This document shows positions 18,812-27,780 of a stretch of DNA of 64,000 nucleotides, piece after piece. Location: assembly GCF_900156335.1 (NCBI RefSeq), contig NZ_FTMZ01000004.1:248001-312000 (forward strand). Reading direction: 5' to 3'. Under the pieces are notes generated by a model, which ran no database searches, was not told where the DNA came from, and worked only from the letters and a program-made list of their open reading frames with translations. Position 1 is the first letter of the stretch; each line of letters starts with the position of its first letter. The DNA comes from Sphaerotilus natans (GTDB taxonomy: Bacteria > Pseudomonadota > Gammaproteobacteria > Burkholderiales > Burkholderiaceae_C). A program made the position numbers and the translations under genes.

Positions 18812-19440
18812 ACACCCTGGCGCTGCGCGCCGCCCTCAACCGCTGGCGCCGCCGCCTGCTGTGGCCGCTGCGGTTTCGTGTGCTGTTCGGCGAACGCTCC
18901 CAGGGGCGCGACCTGCCGCACACCCGCATCGCGCCGTCGACCTGCATCGAGCACGAAGCCGGCCTGCGCCTGGGCGACCATGTCTTCATCGGTCACTTCA
19001 ACCTGATCGAGGCCAGCGCCGGCGTGACGATCGGCGACGGCGTGCAGATCACCAGCCACTGCGCCATCGTCACCCACAGCTCGCACCGCAGCCTGCGCCT
19101 GCTCGGGCCCGCCTTCGCGACCTGGGCCGGACCGGGCGAGCGTCCGGGCTGGATCGCCGCGCCGGTGGAGATCGGCGCCTGGAGCTACATCGGGCCGCAC
19201 TGCGTCATCGAGGCGGGCAGCCGCATCGGCCGCGGCAGCGTGGTCCGCGCCGGCACCCGGGTGAGGGGTTCGTTTCCGGATTTCGCGATCCTGGAGGGCA
19301 GCCCGGCGCAAGTGGTCGGCGACAGCCGCGACGGGGATGCGACACTGCTGCAACGACATCCGCAATGCAGGGAGCATCACGCCGCCTGGAGCGCCGCACC
19401 GGCGCCCGGATCGGCTGACGACGACACACACCGCCGCTGA
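18808..19440 (+). CDS. Hexapeptide-repeat acyltransferase (CapG/WcaF type)
   Basis: 210 residues. A basic N-terminal segment is followed by left-handed beta-helix turns (GDHVFIGHFNLIEASAGVTIGDGVQI) and the likely catalytic region HCAIVTHSSHRS, then a loop and more hexapeptides ending in SPAQVVG. It is likely an O- or N-acetyltransferase decorating the polysaccharide or its sugar nucleotide. The last 35 residues are low-complexity and probably disordered. The start overlaps the flippase stop by 4 bases. Confidence 0.83.
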   Translation: MNTLALRAALNRWRRRLLWPLRFRVLFGERSQGRDLPHTRIAPSTCIEHEAGLRLGDHVFIGHFNLIEASAGVTIGDGVQITSHCAIVTHSSHRSLRLLGPAFATWAGPGERPGWIAAPVEIGAWSYIGPHCVIEAGSRIGRGSVVRAGTRVRGSFPDFAILEGSPAQVVGDSRDGDATLLQRHPQCREHHAAWSAAPAPGSADDDTHRR

Positions 19441-19441
19441 C

Positions 19442-20581
19442 ATGGCCCGACGACTGATCCGCGACCTTCCCGAAGCCCTGCCAGAAACCGACCCGCCTGC
19501 CTACGGCCGCTGGCGCCATGTGCTGATCGGCGACGCCGAGAGCCCGCACCTGCTGAAATGGGCGCGCGCGCTGGCGCCGCAGGTCGACCTGTGGGTGGCC
19601 TCCAGCCGCGGCTTCGCGCCGGGCTTCGACACGCTGGTGCCCGAGCGCTGCCGCTTCGCGCTCGGCGAGGACACCCGCCACGGCGGCGGCAATGTCGGCG
19701 TGCTGCGCCGGCTGCCCGAGCTGGGCCGCTGGCTGCAGCAGGTCGACGCCGACTGGCTGCATCCGCACTACCTGACCTCGCACGGCACGCTGACCGTGGC
19801 GGCCAAGAAGGGCTGGAAGCTGCGCGGGCGCATCTGCGCCTCGGCCTGGGGCAGCGACATCCTGGTGACGCCGCAGCGCGGGCCGCACTACCGCTGGATC
19901 ACCTCGCAGGTGCTGCGCGCCAGCACGCTGACCACCAGCGACTCCGAGCACATGGCCGCGCAGATGCGCCAGCTCGGCGCCGCCGAGGTGCAGGTCTTCC
20001 CCTTCGGGCTGGAGCGGATGCCGCCCGCGCCGGTGCGCAAGGCGCCGTGGACCTTCTTCGCCAACCGCGGCCTGGAGCCGATCTACCGCCCCGAGCGGGT
20101 GATCGCCGCCTTCGCGAGCCTCGCCAGCGCCTACCCGGAGGCGCGGCTGACGGTGGCCAACGACGGCTCGCTGCGCGGTGCGCTCGAGGCGCGCGTGGCC
20201 GAGCTGGGGCTGTCGCGCCATGTCGAGTTCGTCGGCAGGCTCGACGCGGCGACGCAGCAGCGCCACTACGAGCAGGCGCAGTGGTACCTCAGCCTGCCCT
20301 CGAGCGATTCGGTGGCGGTGTCGGTGCTGGAGGCGATGGCCAGCGGCTGCATTCCCGTGCTGTCGGACCTGCCTGCCAACCATGAGCTGGTACGCTCCGG
20401 TCACAACGGCCTGATCCTGACCGACACGCCCATCGAGCTGATGAACCTGCCGATGCAGCTCGCACCGCTGCTGCCGCAGGCGCTGGAGATCGGCCGAGAC
20501 AACCATGAATGGGTGCGGCTGCACGGCCAGTTCGCGCCGGCGGTGGTCGGCCTGCTCGACCGCATGGCCGAGCTGATGTGA
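19442..20581 (+). CDS. GT4-type glycosyltransferase
   Basis: 379 residues with two Rossmann halves of GT-B fold. The C-terminal donor-binding segment is SLPSSDSVAVSVLEAMASGCIPVLSDLPANHELV, where the usual E-x7-E motif reads D-x7-E. Acceptor-side residues HPHYLTSHGTLTVAAKKG and the ASAWGSDILVTPQ segment resemble enzymes acting on lipid-linked sugars. It should add one residue of the repeat unit at the cytoplasmic face of the membrane. The ATG at 19442 follows the acyltransferase stop by one base. Sugar specificity is not deducible. Confidence 0.87.
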   Translation: MARRLIRDLPEALPETDPPAYGRWRHVLIGDAESPHLLKWARALAPQVDLWVASSRGFAPGFDTLVPERCRFALGEDTRHGGGNVGVLRRLPELGRWLQQVDADWLHPHYLTSHGTLTVAAKKGWKLRGRICASAWGSDILVTPQRGPHYRWITSQVLRASTLTTSDSEHMAAQMRQLGAAEVQVFPFGLERMPPAPVRKAPWTFFANRGLEPIYRPERVIAAFASLASAYPEARLTVANDGSLRGALEARVAELGLSRHVEFVGRLDAATQQRHYEQAQWYLSLPSSDSVAVSVLEAMASGCIPVLSDLPANHELVRSGHNGLILTDTPIELMNLPMQLAPLLPQALEIGRDNHEWVRLHGQFAPAVVGLLDRMAELM

Positions 20582-20600
20582 GCCGCTGCCCCGGAGCCCG

Positions 20601-21848
20601 ATGAATCTTCTCTACCTGAACCACTATGCCGGCGCCCCTGCGCTCGGCATGGAATTCCGTCCCTACTACCTCGCGCGCGAATGGGTGCGCCTGGGCCACC
20701 GGGTGCAGATGGTGGCCTGCGCGACCTCGCATGTGCGCGCCACCGCGCCCACGCCGCGTGGCCGCCCGGTCGAGCAGCCCGAGCACCAGGACATCGACGG
20801 CATCGACTATCTGTGGTTTCCCGGCCCGCCCTACCAGGGCAACGGCCTGGGCCGGGTGAAGAACATCTGGGCCTTCCTGAGCCAGGTCTGGCGCGCCGCG
20901 CCGGGCATCGCCCGGCATTTCCGCCCCGACGTGGTGATCGCCTCCAGCACCTACCCGATGGACATCTGGGTGGCGCGGCGCCTGGCGCGGCTGGCCGGCG
21001 CGAAGCTGGTCTTCGAGGTGCACGACCTCTGGCCGCTGTCGCCGATCGAGCTGGGCGGCATGTCGCCGCACCACCCCTTCATCCGGCTGTGCCAGAAGGC
21101 CGAGGACGATGCCTACCGCGACGCCGACGTGGTCGTGTCGATGCTGCCCAAGGTGCATGCGCACATGGCCGGACGCGGCCTGGACCTGCGCAAGCTGCAC
21201 ATCGTGCCCAACGGCATCACGCTCGACGAATGGGAAGGCACGCCCGAGCCGCTGCGCGAGGACGTGGCCGGCGCGGTCGCGGCGGCGCGGGCCGCGGGGC
21301 GCACGGTGGTGGGCTACGCCGGCTCGATGGGCCTGCCCAACGCGCTCGACACGCTGCTCGACGCGGCCAAGCGGCTGCGCGACGCCGGTGCGGCGATCGC
21401 CTTCGTGCTGGTCGGCGGCGGCCACGAGCGCGCGCGCCTGGCCGAGCGGGTGCGCACCGAAGGCCTGGAGGCCAGCGTGACGATGCTCGCGCCGATCCCG
21501 AAGCGGCAGATCCCGAGCTTCCTGGCCGGCATCGACATCGCCTACATCGGCTGGCAGCGCGTGCCCATCTACCGCTTCGGCATCGCGCCGAACAAGCTGA
21601 TGGACTACATGATGGCCGGCTGCGCGGTGCTGCACTCGGTCGAGGCCGGCAACGACCCGGTCGCCGAGGCTGGCTGCGGCCTGACGGTGGCGCCGGAAGC
21701 CCCGGACGCGGTGGCCGAAGGCCTGCGCCGCCTCGCCGCGCTGCCAGCAGCCGAGCGCCGCGCGATGGGCGAGCGCGGCCGCGCCTTCGTGCAGGCGCAT
21801 CACACCTACCCGGTGCTGGCGCAGCGTTTCATCGACGCGGTGCGCTGA
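20601..21848 (+). CDS. GT4-type glycosyltransferase, WbuB-like
   Basis: 415 residues, GT-B fold. N-terminal MNLLYLNHYAGAPALGMEFRPYYLAREWVRLGHRV, central FEVHDLWPLSPIELGG and C-terminal FGIAPNKLMDYMMAGCAVLHSVEAGNDPVAEAGCGLTV match the WbuB group, which transfers N-acetyl-fucosamine-type amino sugars in O-antigen synthesis. Membership is clear; the transferred sugar is inferred from the group only. It is the last recognisable core glycan gene before the flagellin-like gene, with 100 bp between. Confidence 0.9.
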   Translation: MNLLYLNHYAGAPALGMEFRPYYLAREWVRLGHRVQMVACATSHVRATAPTPRGRPVEQPEHQDIDGIDYLWFPGPPYQGNGLGRVKNIWAFLSQVWRAAPGIARHFRPDVVIASSTYPMDIWVARRLARLAGAKLVFEVHDLWPLSPIELGGMSPHHPFIRLCQKAEDDAYRDADVVVSMLPKVHAHMAGRGLDLRKLHIVPNGITLDEWEGTPEPLREDVAGAVAAARAAGRTVVGYAGSMGLPNALDTLLDAAKRLRDAGAAIAFVLVGGGHERARLAERVRTEGLEASVTMLAPIPKRQIPSFLAGIDIAYIGWQRVPIYRFGIAPNKLMDYMMAGCAVLHSVEAGNDPVAEAGCGLTVAPEAPDAVAEGLRRLAALPAAERRAMGERGRAFVQAHHTYPVLAQRFIDAVR

Positions 21849-21948
21849 AGCCGGTGCGCGGCGGCCCCCGATTCGGGATCGAATTCAGGATCGGATTCGG
21901 GAGCTGATCCACGGCTGGCCGGGGGCCGGCCGCGCCTAGCATGTGCGG

Positions 21949-23373
21949 ATGGCCCGTCTCTCCGCGATGATGTCGGTCGCGCAGGCCGGCCTGATTCGCC
22001 TGCCTTCGGAGCAGGAGCGCCTGCGGCCGCTCGAGCGGCTGGCCACAGGCCTGCGCATTCAGCGCGCAGGCGACGATGCGGCGGGCCTGGCGATCGCCGA
22101 GCGGCTGACCACGACGCTGCGTGCACAGGGCGTGATCGGCCGAGGCCTGAACGAAGCCATCGGTCGGGTCCAGCAAGCCGACGACGGCCTGGGGCGCATC
22201 GCCGAGCTGCTGCAGCAGGGGCGCGAGCTGGCACTGGCCTCCGCCAGCGCCCACCTCGACGACAGCGACCGGGCCGGGCTGCAGCAGGGCCTGCGCGCGC
22301 TGATCGACCAGATCGACGCCATCGCCACCGGCACGCGGCTGTTCGGCCACAGCCTGCTGAGCGCGCCGCGGACCTCGGGGCTCACGCCGACCCTGGACGA
22401 GGTCTTCGGCCAGACCGGACGCACCCTGTCGCTGAACTCGGGCCTGCGGCCGCTGGCCTATCTGCCCGCCGGCATGCGCAATGTGCAGGTGGAGATCGAC
22501 GCACTGGGCGCCGACGACGACCTGCAGGTCTTCACGACCGATGGCCGTCATGTGCTGGGCACCGGCTTGCACGACATCGGCTGGCGCGGCAACGGCATCG
22601 GCACGGCCGAGCAGCTCGAGGGCCAGGTGATGCTGCGCACGCTGGGCTTCGAGGCCGGCGCACGGCTCGAGGCCGGCGCGCTGCTCGATGGCCGAAGCGG
22701 CTTCGTCGACCCCGGCGTGCCGGGCGGCGCACCGGTCAGCCTGATGAGCACCAGCCTGGGCGGCATGACCCTGGGCTACAGCGGCGACGGCGACCACCAT
22801 GACGGCACGCCCGACGACGGCCAGGTCAGCGGCCCCTGGCGCCACGAGATGCTGACGATCGGCGAGGTGACACAGCCGCTGCTGCTGATGGTGACCGGCG
22901 CCGGCCGCTTCGAGGCCCGCGCCAGCTGGTCGGATGCGCAGGCGGTCGACCGTGCGATCGACCGCTCGCGGCTGAGCGTGCTGCTGCAGGCCGATGCGGG
23001 GCAGCCGGTGCAGCAGATGTCGCTGGAGGTGCTGCCCGCCGACAGCGGCTCGCTGGGGCTGTCCGGCGTCGGCCTCGCCAGCCGCGAGGCGGCCGAGTCC
23101 AGTCTGACCGCGTTCGATCGGGCGATCGGGCGGGTCGGCCAGTACCGCGGCCGCTTCGGCGCCCTGCACGGCCAGCTCGAGCGTGCGCTGGACCTGGGCG
23201 CCAGCACCCTCGAGAACCTCGGCGCGGCACGTGGGCGTCTGCTCGATGCCGACATGGCCACCGAGCTGGGCACGCTCACCCGCCAGCAGGTGCTGGCCCA
23301 GGCCGCTCAGGCGCTGCAGGGGCAGGCCGCCGCGCTGCCCCGGCAGGTGCTCGGCCTGCTGCTGGGCGGGTGA
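21949..23373 (+). CDS. Divergent flagellin-like protein with large central insert
   Basis: 474 residues. The N-terminal about 125 residues are flagellin D0/D1: LATGLRIQRAGDDAAGLAIAERL and DDGLGRIAELLQQGRELALASA follow the flagellin pattern. The last about 100 residues are the matching C-terminal half: LGAARGRLLDADMATELGTL followed by TRQQVLAQA and a terminal PRQVLGLLL. The normal INTN N-terminal sequence is missing (MARLSAMMSVAQAGL). The middle (about 130-375) is a beta-rich, Gly/Asp-rich region with no similarity I recognise and no HExxH protease motif. It is a filament protein or a filament-like export substrate; whether it joins the flagellum is unknown. No other flagellar gene is nearby. 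ATG 21949 is preferred over GTG 21943. Confidence 0.8.
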   Translation: MARLSAMMSVAQAGLIRLPSEQERLRPLERLATGLRIQRAGDDAAGLAIAERLTTTLRAQGVIGRGLNEAIGRVQQADDGLGRIAELLQQGRELALASASAHLDDSDRAGLQQGLRALIDQIDAIATGTRLFGHSLLSAPRTSGLTPTLDEVFGQTGRTLSLNSGLRPLAYLPAGMRNVQVEIDALGADDDLQVFTTDGRHVLGTGLHDIGWRGNGIGTAEQLEGQVMLRTLGFEAGARLEAGALLDGRSGFVDPGVPGGAPVSLMSTSLGGMTLGYSGDGDHHDGTPDDGQVSGPWRHEMLTIGEVTQPLLLMVTGAGRFEARASWSDAQAVDRAIDRSRLSVLLQADAGQPVQQMSLEVLPADSGSLGLSGVGLASREAAESSLTAFDRAIGRVGQYRGRFGALHGQLERALDLGASTLENLGAARGRLLDADMATELGTLTRQQVLAQAAQALQGQAAALPRQVLGLLLGG

Positions 23374-23427
23374 TTCGGGACATCCTGACCTCGCCGGCCG
23401 GCCGCCGCCGTGGCAGCATCCGCAGCC

Positions 23428-24159
23428 ATGGCCAGCCCTCCTCTACCCGACGCTCGCGCCGATGGCGAGACCGCCCGCATCGAACAGCGCTACGCCCGCC
23501 GCGCCGCCGCCGGCCTGGCCGATCGCTACAGCCTGCTGCAGCCCGATGTCTGGCAGACGGTGCAGGAACGCCAGCGCGCGATGCTCGGCCTGTTCGCGCG
23601 CCACGGCTGGCATGACCTGGCGCAGCGGCGGGTGATCGAGGTCGGCTGCGGTGCCGGCGGCAATCTGCTGGAGCTGCTGCGCGCCGGCTTCCGCCCCGAG
23701 CACCTCTGCGGCCTCGAGCTGCTGGCCGAGCGTCATGCCGAGGCCCGTGCGGTGCTGCCCGCCAGCGTGGCGCTGCACTTGGGCGACGCCTGCGCCGCGC
23801 CGCTGCCCGAGGCCGGCGCCGATCTGGTGCTGCAGTCGACCGTCTTTTCCTCGCTGCTGGACGACGCCTTCCAGCAGCGGCTGGCGGCGACGATGTGGCG
23901 CTGGGTGAAGCCAGGCGGGGCGGTGCTCTGGTACGACTTCACCCTGAACAACCCGCGCAACCGGGATGTGCGCGGCGTGCCGCTGCAGCGGGTGCGCGCC
24001 TTGTTTCCCGAAGGCCGGATCGAGGCGCAGCGGGTGACGCTGGCACCGCCACTGGCGCGCCCGGCGTGCCGGATCTGGCCGGGGCTGTACCCGATGCTCA
24101 ACACGCTGCCGCTGCTGCGCACGCATGTGCTGGCGTGGATCGCCAAGGACGCCGGCTGA
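23428..24159 (+). CDS. Class I SAM-dependent methyltransferase
   Basis: 243 residues. Motif I is VIEVGCGAGGNLLELL, followed by the acidic end of strand 2 (CGLELLAERHAEA), LHLGDACAAPLP, and WVKPGGAVLWYDFTLNNPRNRDVRGV. This is a Rossmann methyltransferase of the type found in polysaccharide loci, where it may cap or modify a sugar. The flagellin-like neighbour could also be its target. The ATG at 23428 is chosen; a GTG at 23410 would add six residues. It lies 54 bp after the flagellin-like gene. Confidence 0.85.
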   Translation: MASPPLPDARADGETARIEQRYARRAAAGLADRYSLLQPDVWQTVQERQRAMLGLFARHGWHDLAQRRVIEVGCGAGGNLLELLRAGFRPEHLCGLELLAERHAEARAVLPASVALHLGDACAAPLPEAGADLVLQSTVFSSLLDDAFQQRLAATMWRWVKPGGAVLWYDFTLNNPRNRDVRGVPLQRVRALFPEGRIEAQRVTLAPPLARPACRIWPGLYPMLNTLPLLRTHVLAWIAKDAG

Positions 24160-24165
24160 CCGGCC

Positions 24166-24183
24166 AGCGCCAGCGCTGGCGCT
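24166..24183. repeat. Perfect 18-bp palindrome after the methyltransferase gene
   Basis: AGCGCCAGC followed directly by its complement GCTGGCGCT. It lies 7 bp after the methyltransferase stop and 36 bp before the YebC-family start. It could form a strong hairpin at the end of the polysaccharide transcript, but no T-run follows, so intrinsic termination is doubtful. Confidence 0.45.
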
Positions 24184-24218
24184 AGACTGCCCGGCTGACC
24201 TCGAACACAGGAGCCGCC

Positions 24219-24938
24219 GTGGGCGCGCAGTGGAAAGCAAAGCACAAGGACCTGGCCGCCAATGCCAAGGGCCGCCTCTTCGGCAAGCTCGCCAAGGACA
24301 TCATGATCGCCGCCCGCCACGGCGCCGACCCGGCGGCCAATGCCCGGCTGCGGCTGGTGATCGAGCAGGCGCGCAAGGTCTCGATGCCCAAGGACACGCT
24401 GGACCGGGCGATCAAGAAGGGCGCGGGCCTGACGGGCGAGTCGGTGCATTTCGAACACGTCGTGTACGAGGGCTTCGCGCCGCACCGCGTGCCGGTGATG
24501 GTCGAGTGCCTGACCGACAACGTCAACCGCGCGGCCTCCGAGATGCGCGTGCTGTTCCGCAAGGGCCAGCTCGGCACCTCCGGCTCGGTCGCCTGGGACT
24601 TCGACCACCTCGGCATGATCGAAGCCGAACCGACCGACGCCAAGGCCGGCACCGACCCCGAGATGGCCGCCATCGAAGCCGGTGCGCAGGACCTGGAAGC
24701 GGGTGAAGAAGACGGCACGACGCTGTTCTACACGGCGCCCACCGAGCTGGATCTGGTCAGCCGCGCCCTGCCCGCCCACGGCTTCACCGTGCTGTCGACC
24801 AAGCTCGGCTACAAGCCGAAGAACCCAGTCGCGCCGGACAGCCTGAGCGCGGAACAGCTCGAAGAGGTCGAGGCTTTCCTGGCGGCGCTGGATGCGAACG
24901 AGGATGTGCAGAACGTGTTTGCGGGGCTGGGCGGCTGA
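24219..24938 (+). CDS. YebC/PmpR-family regulator
   Basis: 239 residues, full family length. N-terminal [20 protein letters not shown] replaces the MAGHSKW start of YebC proper and is closer to the second paralogue type (YeeN-like). The remainder is standard, with [37 protein letters not shown] and [11 protein letters not shown]. Family members were described as DNA-binding regulators (PmpR); more recent work on YebC proteins points to ribosome-associated help with difficult peptide bonds. The start is GTG with a GGAG site 6 bp upstream. It is not obviously linked to its neighbours. Confidence 0.93.
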   Translation: MGAQWKAKHKDLAANAKGRLFGKLAKDIMIAARHGADPAANARLRLVIEQARKVSMPKDTLDRAIKKGAGLTGESVHFEHVVYEGFAPHRVPVMVECLTDNVNRAASEMRVLFRKGQLGTSGSVAWDFDHLGMIEAEPTDAKAGTDPEMAAIEAGAQDLEAGEEDGTTLFYTAPTELDLVSRALPAHGFTVLSTKLGYKPKNPVAPDSLSAEQLEEVEAFLAALDANEDVQNVFAGLGG

Positions 24939-24956
24939 TCGCGCACGACGGAGGTC

Positions 24957-26441
24957 TCAGCGCACCCGCGTGCCCCCCGCTCCGTCCACCTGCTGCATCA
25001 CCCCGGCCGCGGCCAGCAGCCGCAGCCGCGCCGCATGCCAGCCGGCCAGCGCGCGCACCTGCTCGAGCCGGGCCTCGGCCAGCAGCGACTGGCTGGAGAG
25101 CAGCTCGGAGATGTCGGCCACGCCCTTGTCGTAGCGGCGCGTGGCGCTGGCGCTGGCGGCCTCGGCGGCCAGCGCCAGATCCGCAGCGGCCGGCAGGGTG
25201 CGCCGGGCGGAGAGCGCGTCGGCATGGGCGCGCAGCACCTCGAGCGCGACCTGCTGGCGCGCCTGCTCGAGCTGGGCCTCGCTCTGCGCGAGCTGCGCCT
25301 GCGCGCCGCGAATGCGGTAGGTGTGGCCGAAGCCGTCGAACAGCGGCAGCGTCAGCCGCAGGCCATAGGTGGTCACGCGGCTGCCGCTGGCGTAGAGCCC
25401 CTGGTCGGGCTGGCCGTCGACATGGCGGGCGGCACTGGCGTCGAGCGTCGGCAGCCCTTCCGCGCGCACGCTGCCGACCTTCAGCCGGGCCACCTGCAGC
25501 CGCGCCTGCGCCGCCAGGATCGACGGATGGCGCGCGCGCGCCTCGTCGAGCCAGCGCGGCAGATCCTCGGTCTCCTCGTCCTGCGCCGGGTCGAGCTGCG
25601 CGGGCAGGCGCAACCGCGTGCCGTCGGCCAGGCCCATCAGACCGGAGAGCGTGACCTGCGCGCGCTGCGCCTCGCCGCGCGCACGCTCCAGCGCGAGCTG
25701 CGCGCGGGCCTGCTGCGCACGCGCCTGCAGCACGTCGCTGCCGGCCACCAGGCCGTGGCGCTCGCGCCGCTGCGCGGTGTCGAGCGCGTCCTGCGCCTGC
25801 GCGCGGGCCTGCTCGCGCATCGTCAGCATCGCCTGCGCGGTGATCGCCTCGAAATAGGCCGAGACCAGGGACGCCATCAGCCGCTGCACCAGCGCATCGC
25901 GGGCTGCTGCGGCCGCGGCCAGCAGCCGCTGCGCCCCGTCGCGGGCACCGGCGCGGGTGCCGAAGTCGAACAGCCGCCAGCTCAGCGCCAGGCTGCGGGC
26001 GGTGCTGGCCTGATCGACCGACTGGCCGCTGCCGGTGTGAAGCGTGGTGGTCGACTGCCGCGACACGCTGGCCTGCAGCCGCGGCCAGAAGGCGGCGCGG
26101 GCTTCGCCGAGCGCCGCAGCCTGGGCCTCGAGCTCGGCCTGGGCCTGGGCCAGCTGGGGGTGGCGGCACAGCGCCAGCGCCAGCGCCTCGGCCAGCGACA
26201 GCGGCGGGGCGTCCTCGAGCGGATCGGCGCAGACGGGCGGCGGCACGGCCTGCGGTCCGGCGAGCTGAGGCACCTGCAACGGATCGTGCAGCAGATCGGG
26301 CACCGATGGACCAGGAGCCAGACGCAGCAGATCCGGCGGCTCGGTGGCCGCCGACGTTTGCGCCACCGTGATCGCGAGCATGAGCGCGACCCGGCGCAGC
26401 GCCACAGCCCCAGGAACCCGCCAGGTCGACTCAGCGCTCAC
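24957..26441 (-). CDS. TolC-family outer membrane channel of the type I secretion system
   Basis: 494 residues. It carries a signal peptide (LRRVALMLAITVAQTSA) and two outer-membrane-efflux repeats rich in long amphipathic helices (LSLAEALALALCRHPQLAQAQAELEAQ near residue 80 and YGLRLTLPLFDGFGHTYRIRGAQAQ near 330). It forms the trimeric exit duct of type I secretion. The GTG at 26441 overlaps the HlyD stop by 11 bp; an internal ATG at 26381 would remove most of the pre-signal region. Last gene of the secretion block calpain-like substrate, HlyB, HlyD, TolC. Confidence 0.88.
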   Translation of the reverse strand: MSAESTWRVPGAVALRRVALMLAITVAQTSAATEPPDLLRLAPGPSVPDLLHDPLQVPQLAGPQAVPPPVCADPLEDAPPLSLAEALALALCRHPQLAQAQAELEAQAAALGEARAAFWPRLQASVSRQSTTTLHTGSGQSVDQASTARSLALSWRLFDFGTRAGARDGAQRLLAAAAAARDALVQRLMASLVSAYFEAITAQAMLTMREQARAQAQDALDTAQRRERHGLVAGSDVLQARAQQARAQLALERARGEAQRAQVTLSGLMGLADGTRLRLPAQLDPAQDEETEDLPRWLDEARARHPSILAAQARLQVARLKVGSVRAEGLPTLDASAARHVDGQPDQGLYASGSRVTTYGLRLTLPLFDGFGHTYRIRGAQAQLAQSEAQLEQARQQVALEVLRAHADALSARRTLPAAADLALAAEAASASATRRYDKGVADISELLSSQSLLAEARLEQVRALAGWHAARLRLLAAAGVMQQVDGAGGTRVR

Positions 26442-27780
26442 GCAGGCTCTCCCGGCTGTGCTGCAGCAGCGGCGACAGCACATAGTCGATCAGGCGCCGG
26501 TCGCCGGTGCGGATCTCGGCGCTGCCGCTCAGGCCGGGTGTCAGCGGTACCGCCCGGCCGTCGACCTGCAGCACCGGCTGCTCCAGCGTGATGCGCACCG
26601 CATAGACCGGGCCGCGCTTCTCGTCCTGCACCGCATCGCGCGAGACCTGCGCGACCACCGCCGGCACGGTGCCGTACTTGGTGTACGGGAAGGCGTCGAT
26701 CTTGACCTGCGCCGGCTGGCCCTCGCGCACGAAGCCGATGTCGCGGTTCTCGACGCGCACCTCCATCTCGACCTGGGCCTGGGTCGGCACGATCTGCATC
26801 AGCGGCTGCGCCGCCGGCACCGCGCTGCCGACGGTGTGCACCGCCAGCTGCTGCACCGTGCCGTCGACCGGCGCCACCAGGCGCAGCAGCTCGCCCTGGG
26901 TGCGCGCCCGGTCCAGCTCGGAGCGCGCGGCGTCGACCTGGCGCTGGCCCTCGACCCGGCTGTCCTGCGCGGCGCGGCGCATCTCGGCGGTCAGCGCGTG
27001 CTGCTGCGCGCGGATGACCGCCAGCTGGCCGGCGATCTCCACCCGGGCCTGCTCGCGCTCCATCCAGGCATGGCGCGAGACATCGCCGCTGTGCAGCAGC
27101 TCGGCATGGTCGCGGGCACGCTGCTCGGCCAGCGGCAGCGCCTGGGCCAGGCGGCCGGCATCGGCCTCGAGCCGCGCCAGCCGGCTGCGGTACTCGCGCC
27201 ACTGGTCCTGCAGATGCTGCTCGGCCAGGCGGTGCTGCACGGCATCGACATCCGGCAGCGCGGCCAGCCGAGGCGCCGCGTCGCCCCGGCCGTCGAGCGC
27301 CGCCAGCAGCGCGCCGGCCCGCTCGACCTGCAGCAGCGCCTGGGCCAGCGCCTGCGCGGCGCGCCGGCCCTCGCTGTCGCTCAGGCGGGTGTCGAGCTCG
27401 ACCAGCAGATCGCCGGCCTTCACCACCCGGCCCTCCTCGACATGCAGCGCATGCACGCGCGCGGTCTCGACCGCCGCCAGCGTCTTGGTCTGGCCACGCG
27501 GCACGATCCGGCCCTGGGCATTGACGACGATGTCGATGCGCCCGATCACCGACCAGACCAGCAGCGCCAGCACCAGCAGCATCAGCAGCCGCGCGGTCCA
27601 GCGCCCGGAGGGCGAGACCGGCCGCGCCTGCAGCGACAGCGCCGCGGGCAGGAATTCGGCCTCCTCGGCGGTATGCGCCGGCGGCGTGAGCTCGCGGCGG
27701 TGAGACCAGGCGTGCGACCAGGCGCGGCGGTAGCGGCCGAGCAGCTCGCCCCAGGCCTGCAGACGGTGGCGCAGGCTCAT
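26431..27780 (-). CDS. HlyD-family membrane fusion protein (type I secretion)
   Basis: 449 residues. A cytoplasmic N-terminus (1-60), one membrane helix (about 61-81, WTARLLMLLVLALLVWSVIG) and a periplasmic part with a barrel-sandwich lipoyl half (NAQGRIVPRGQTKTLAAVETARVHALHVEEGRVVKAGDLLVELD), a long alpha hairpin and a C-terminal beta barrel (EKRGPVYAVRITLEQ). It links the HlyB-like ABC transporter to the TolC duct. The start overlaps the ABC transporter stop by 4 bases (ATGA), so stoichiometric translation is likely. Confidence 0.94.
   Translation of the reverse strand: MSLRHRLQAWGELLGRYRRAWSHAWSHRRELTPPAHTAEEAEFLPAALSLQARPVSPSGRWTARLLMLLVLALLVWSVIGRIDIVVNAQGRIVPRGQTKTLAAVETARVHALHVEEGRVVKAGDLLVELDTRLSDSEGRRAAQALAQALLQVERAGALLAALDGRGDAAPRLAALPDVDAVQHRLAEQHLQDQWREYRSRLARLEADAGRLAQALPLAEQRARDHAELLHSGDVSRHAWMEREQARVEIAGQLAVIRAQQHALTAEMRRAAQDSRVEGQRQVDAARSELDRARTQGELLRLVAPVDGTVQQLAVHTVGSAVPAAQPLMQIVPTQAQVEMEVRVENRDIGFVREGQPAQVKIDAFPYTKYGTVPAVVAQVSRDAVQDEKRGPVYAVRITLEQPVLQVDGRAVPLTPGLSGSAEIRTGDRRLIDYVLSPLLQHSRESLRER

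Noticed and set aside
21949-23373. Flagellinolysin (flagellin with a metalloprotease insert)
   Set aside because: The central insert has no HExxH motif.
24166-24183. Intrinsic terminator at the end of the polysaccharide cluster
   Set aside because: The palindrome is perfect, but no T-run follows on either strand, so it is listed only as a repeat.
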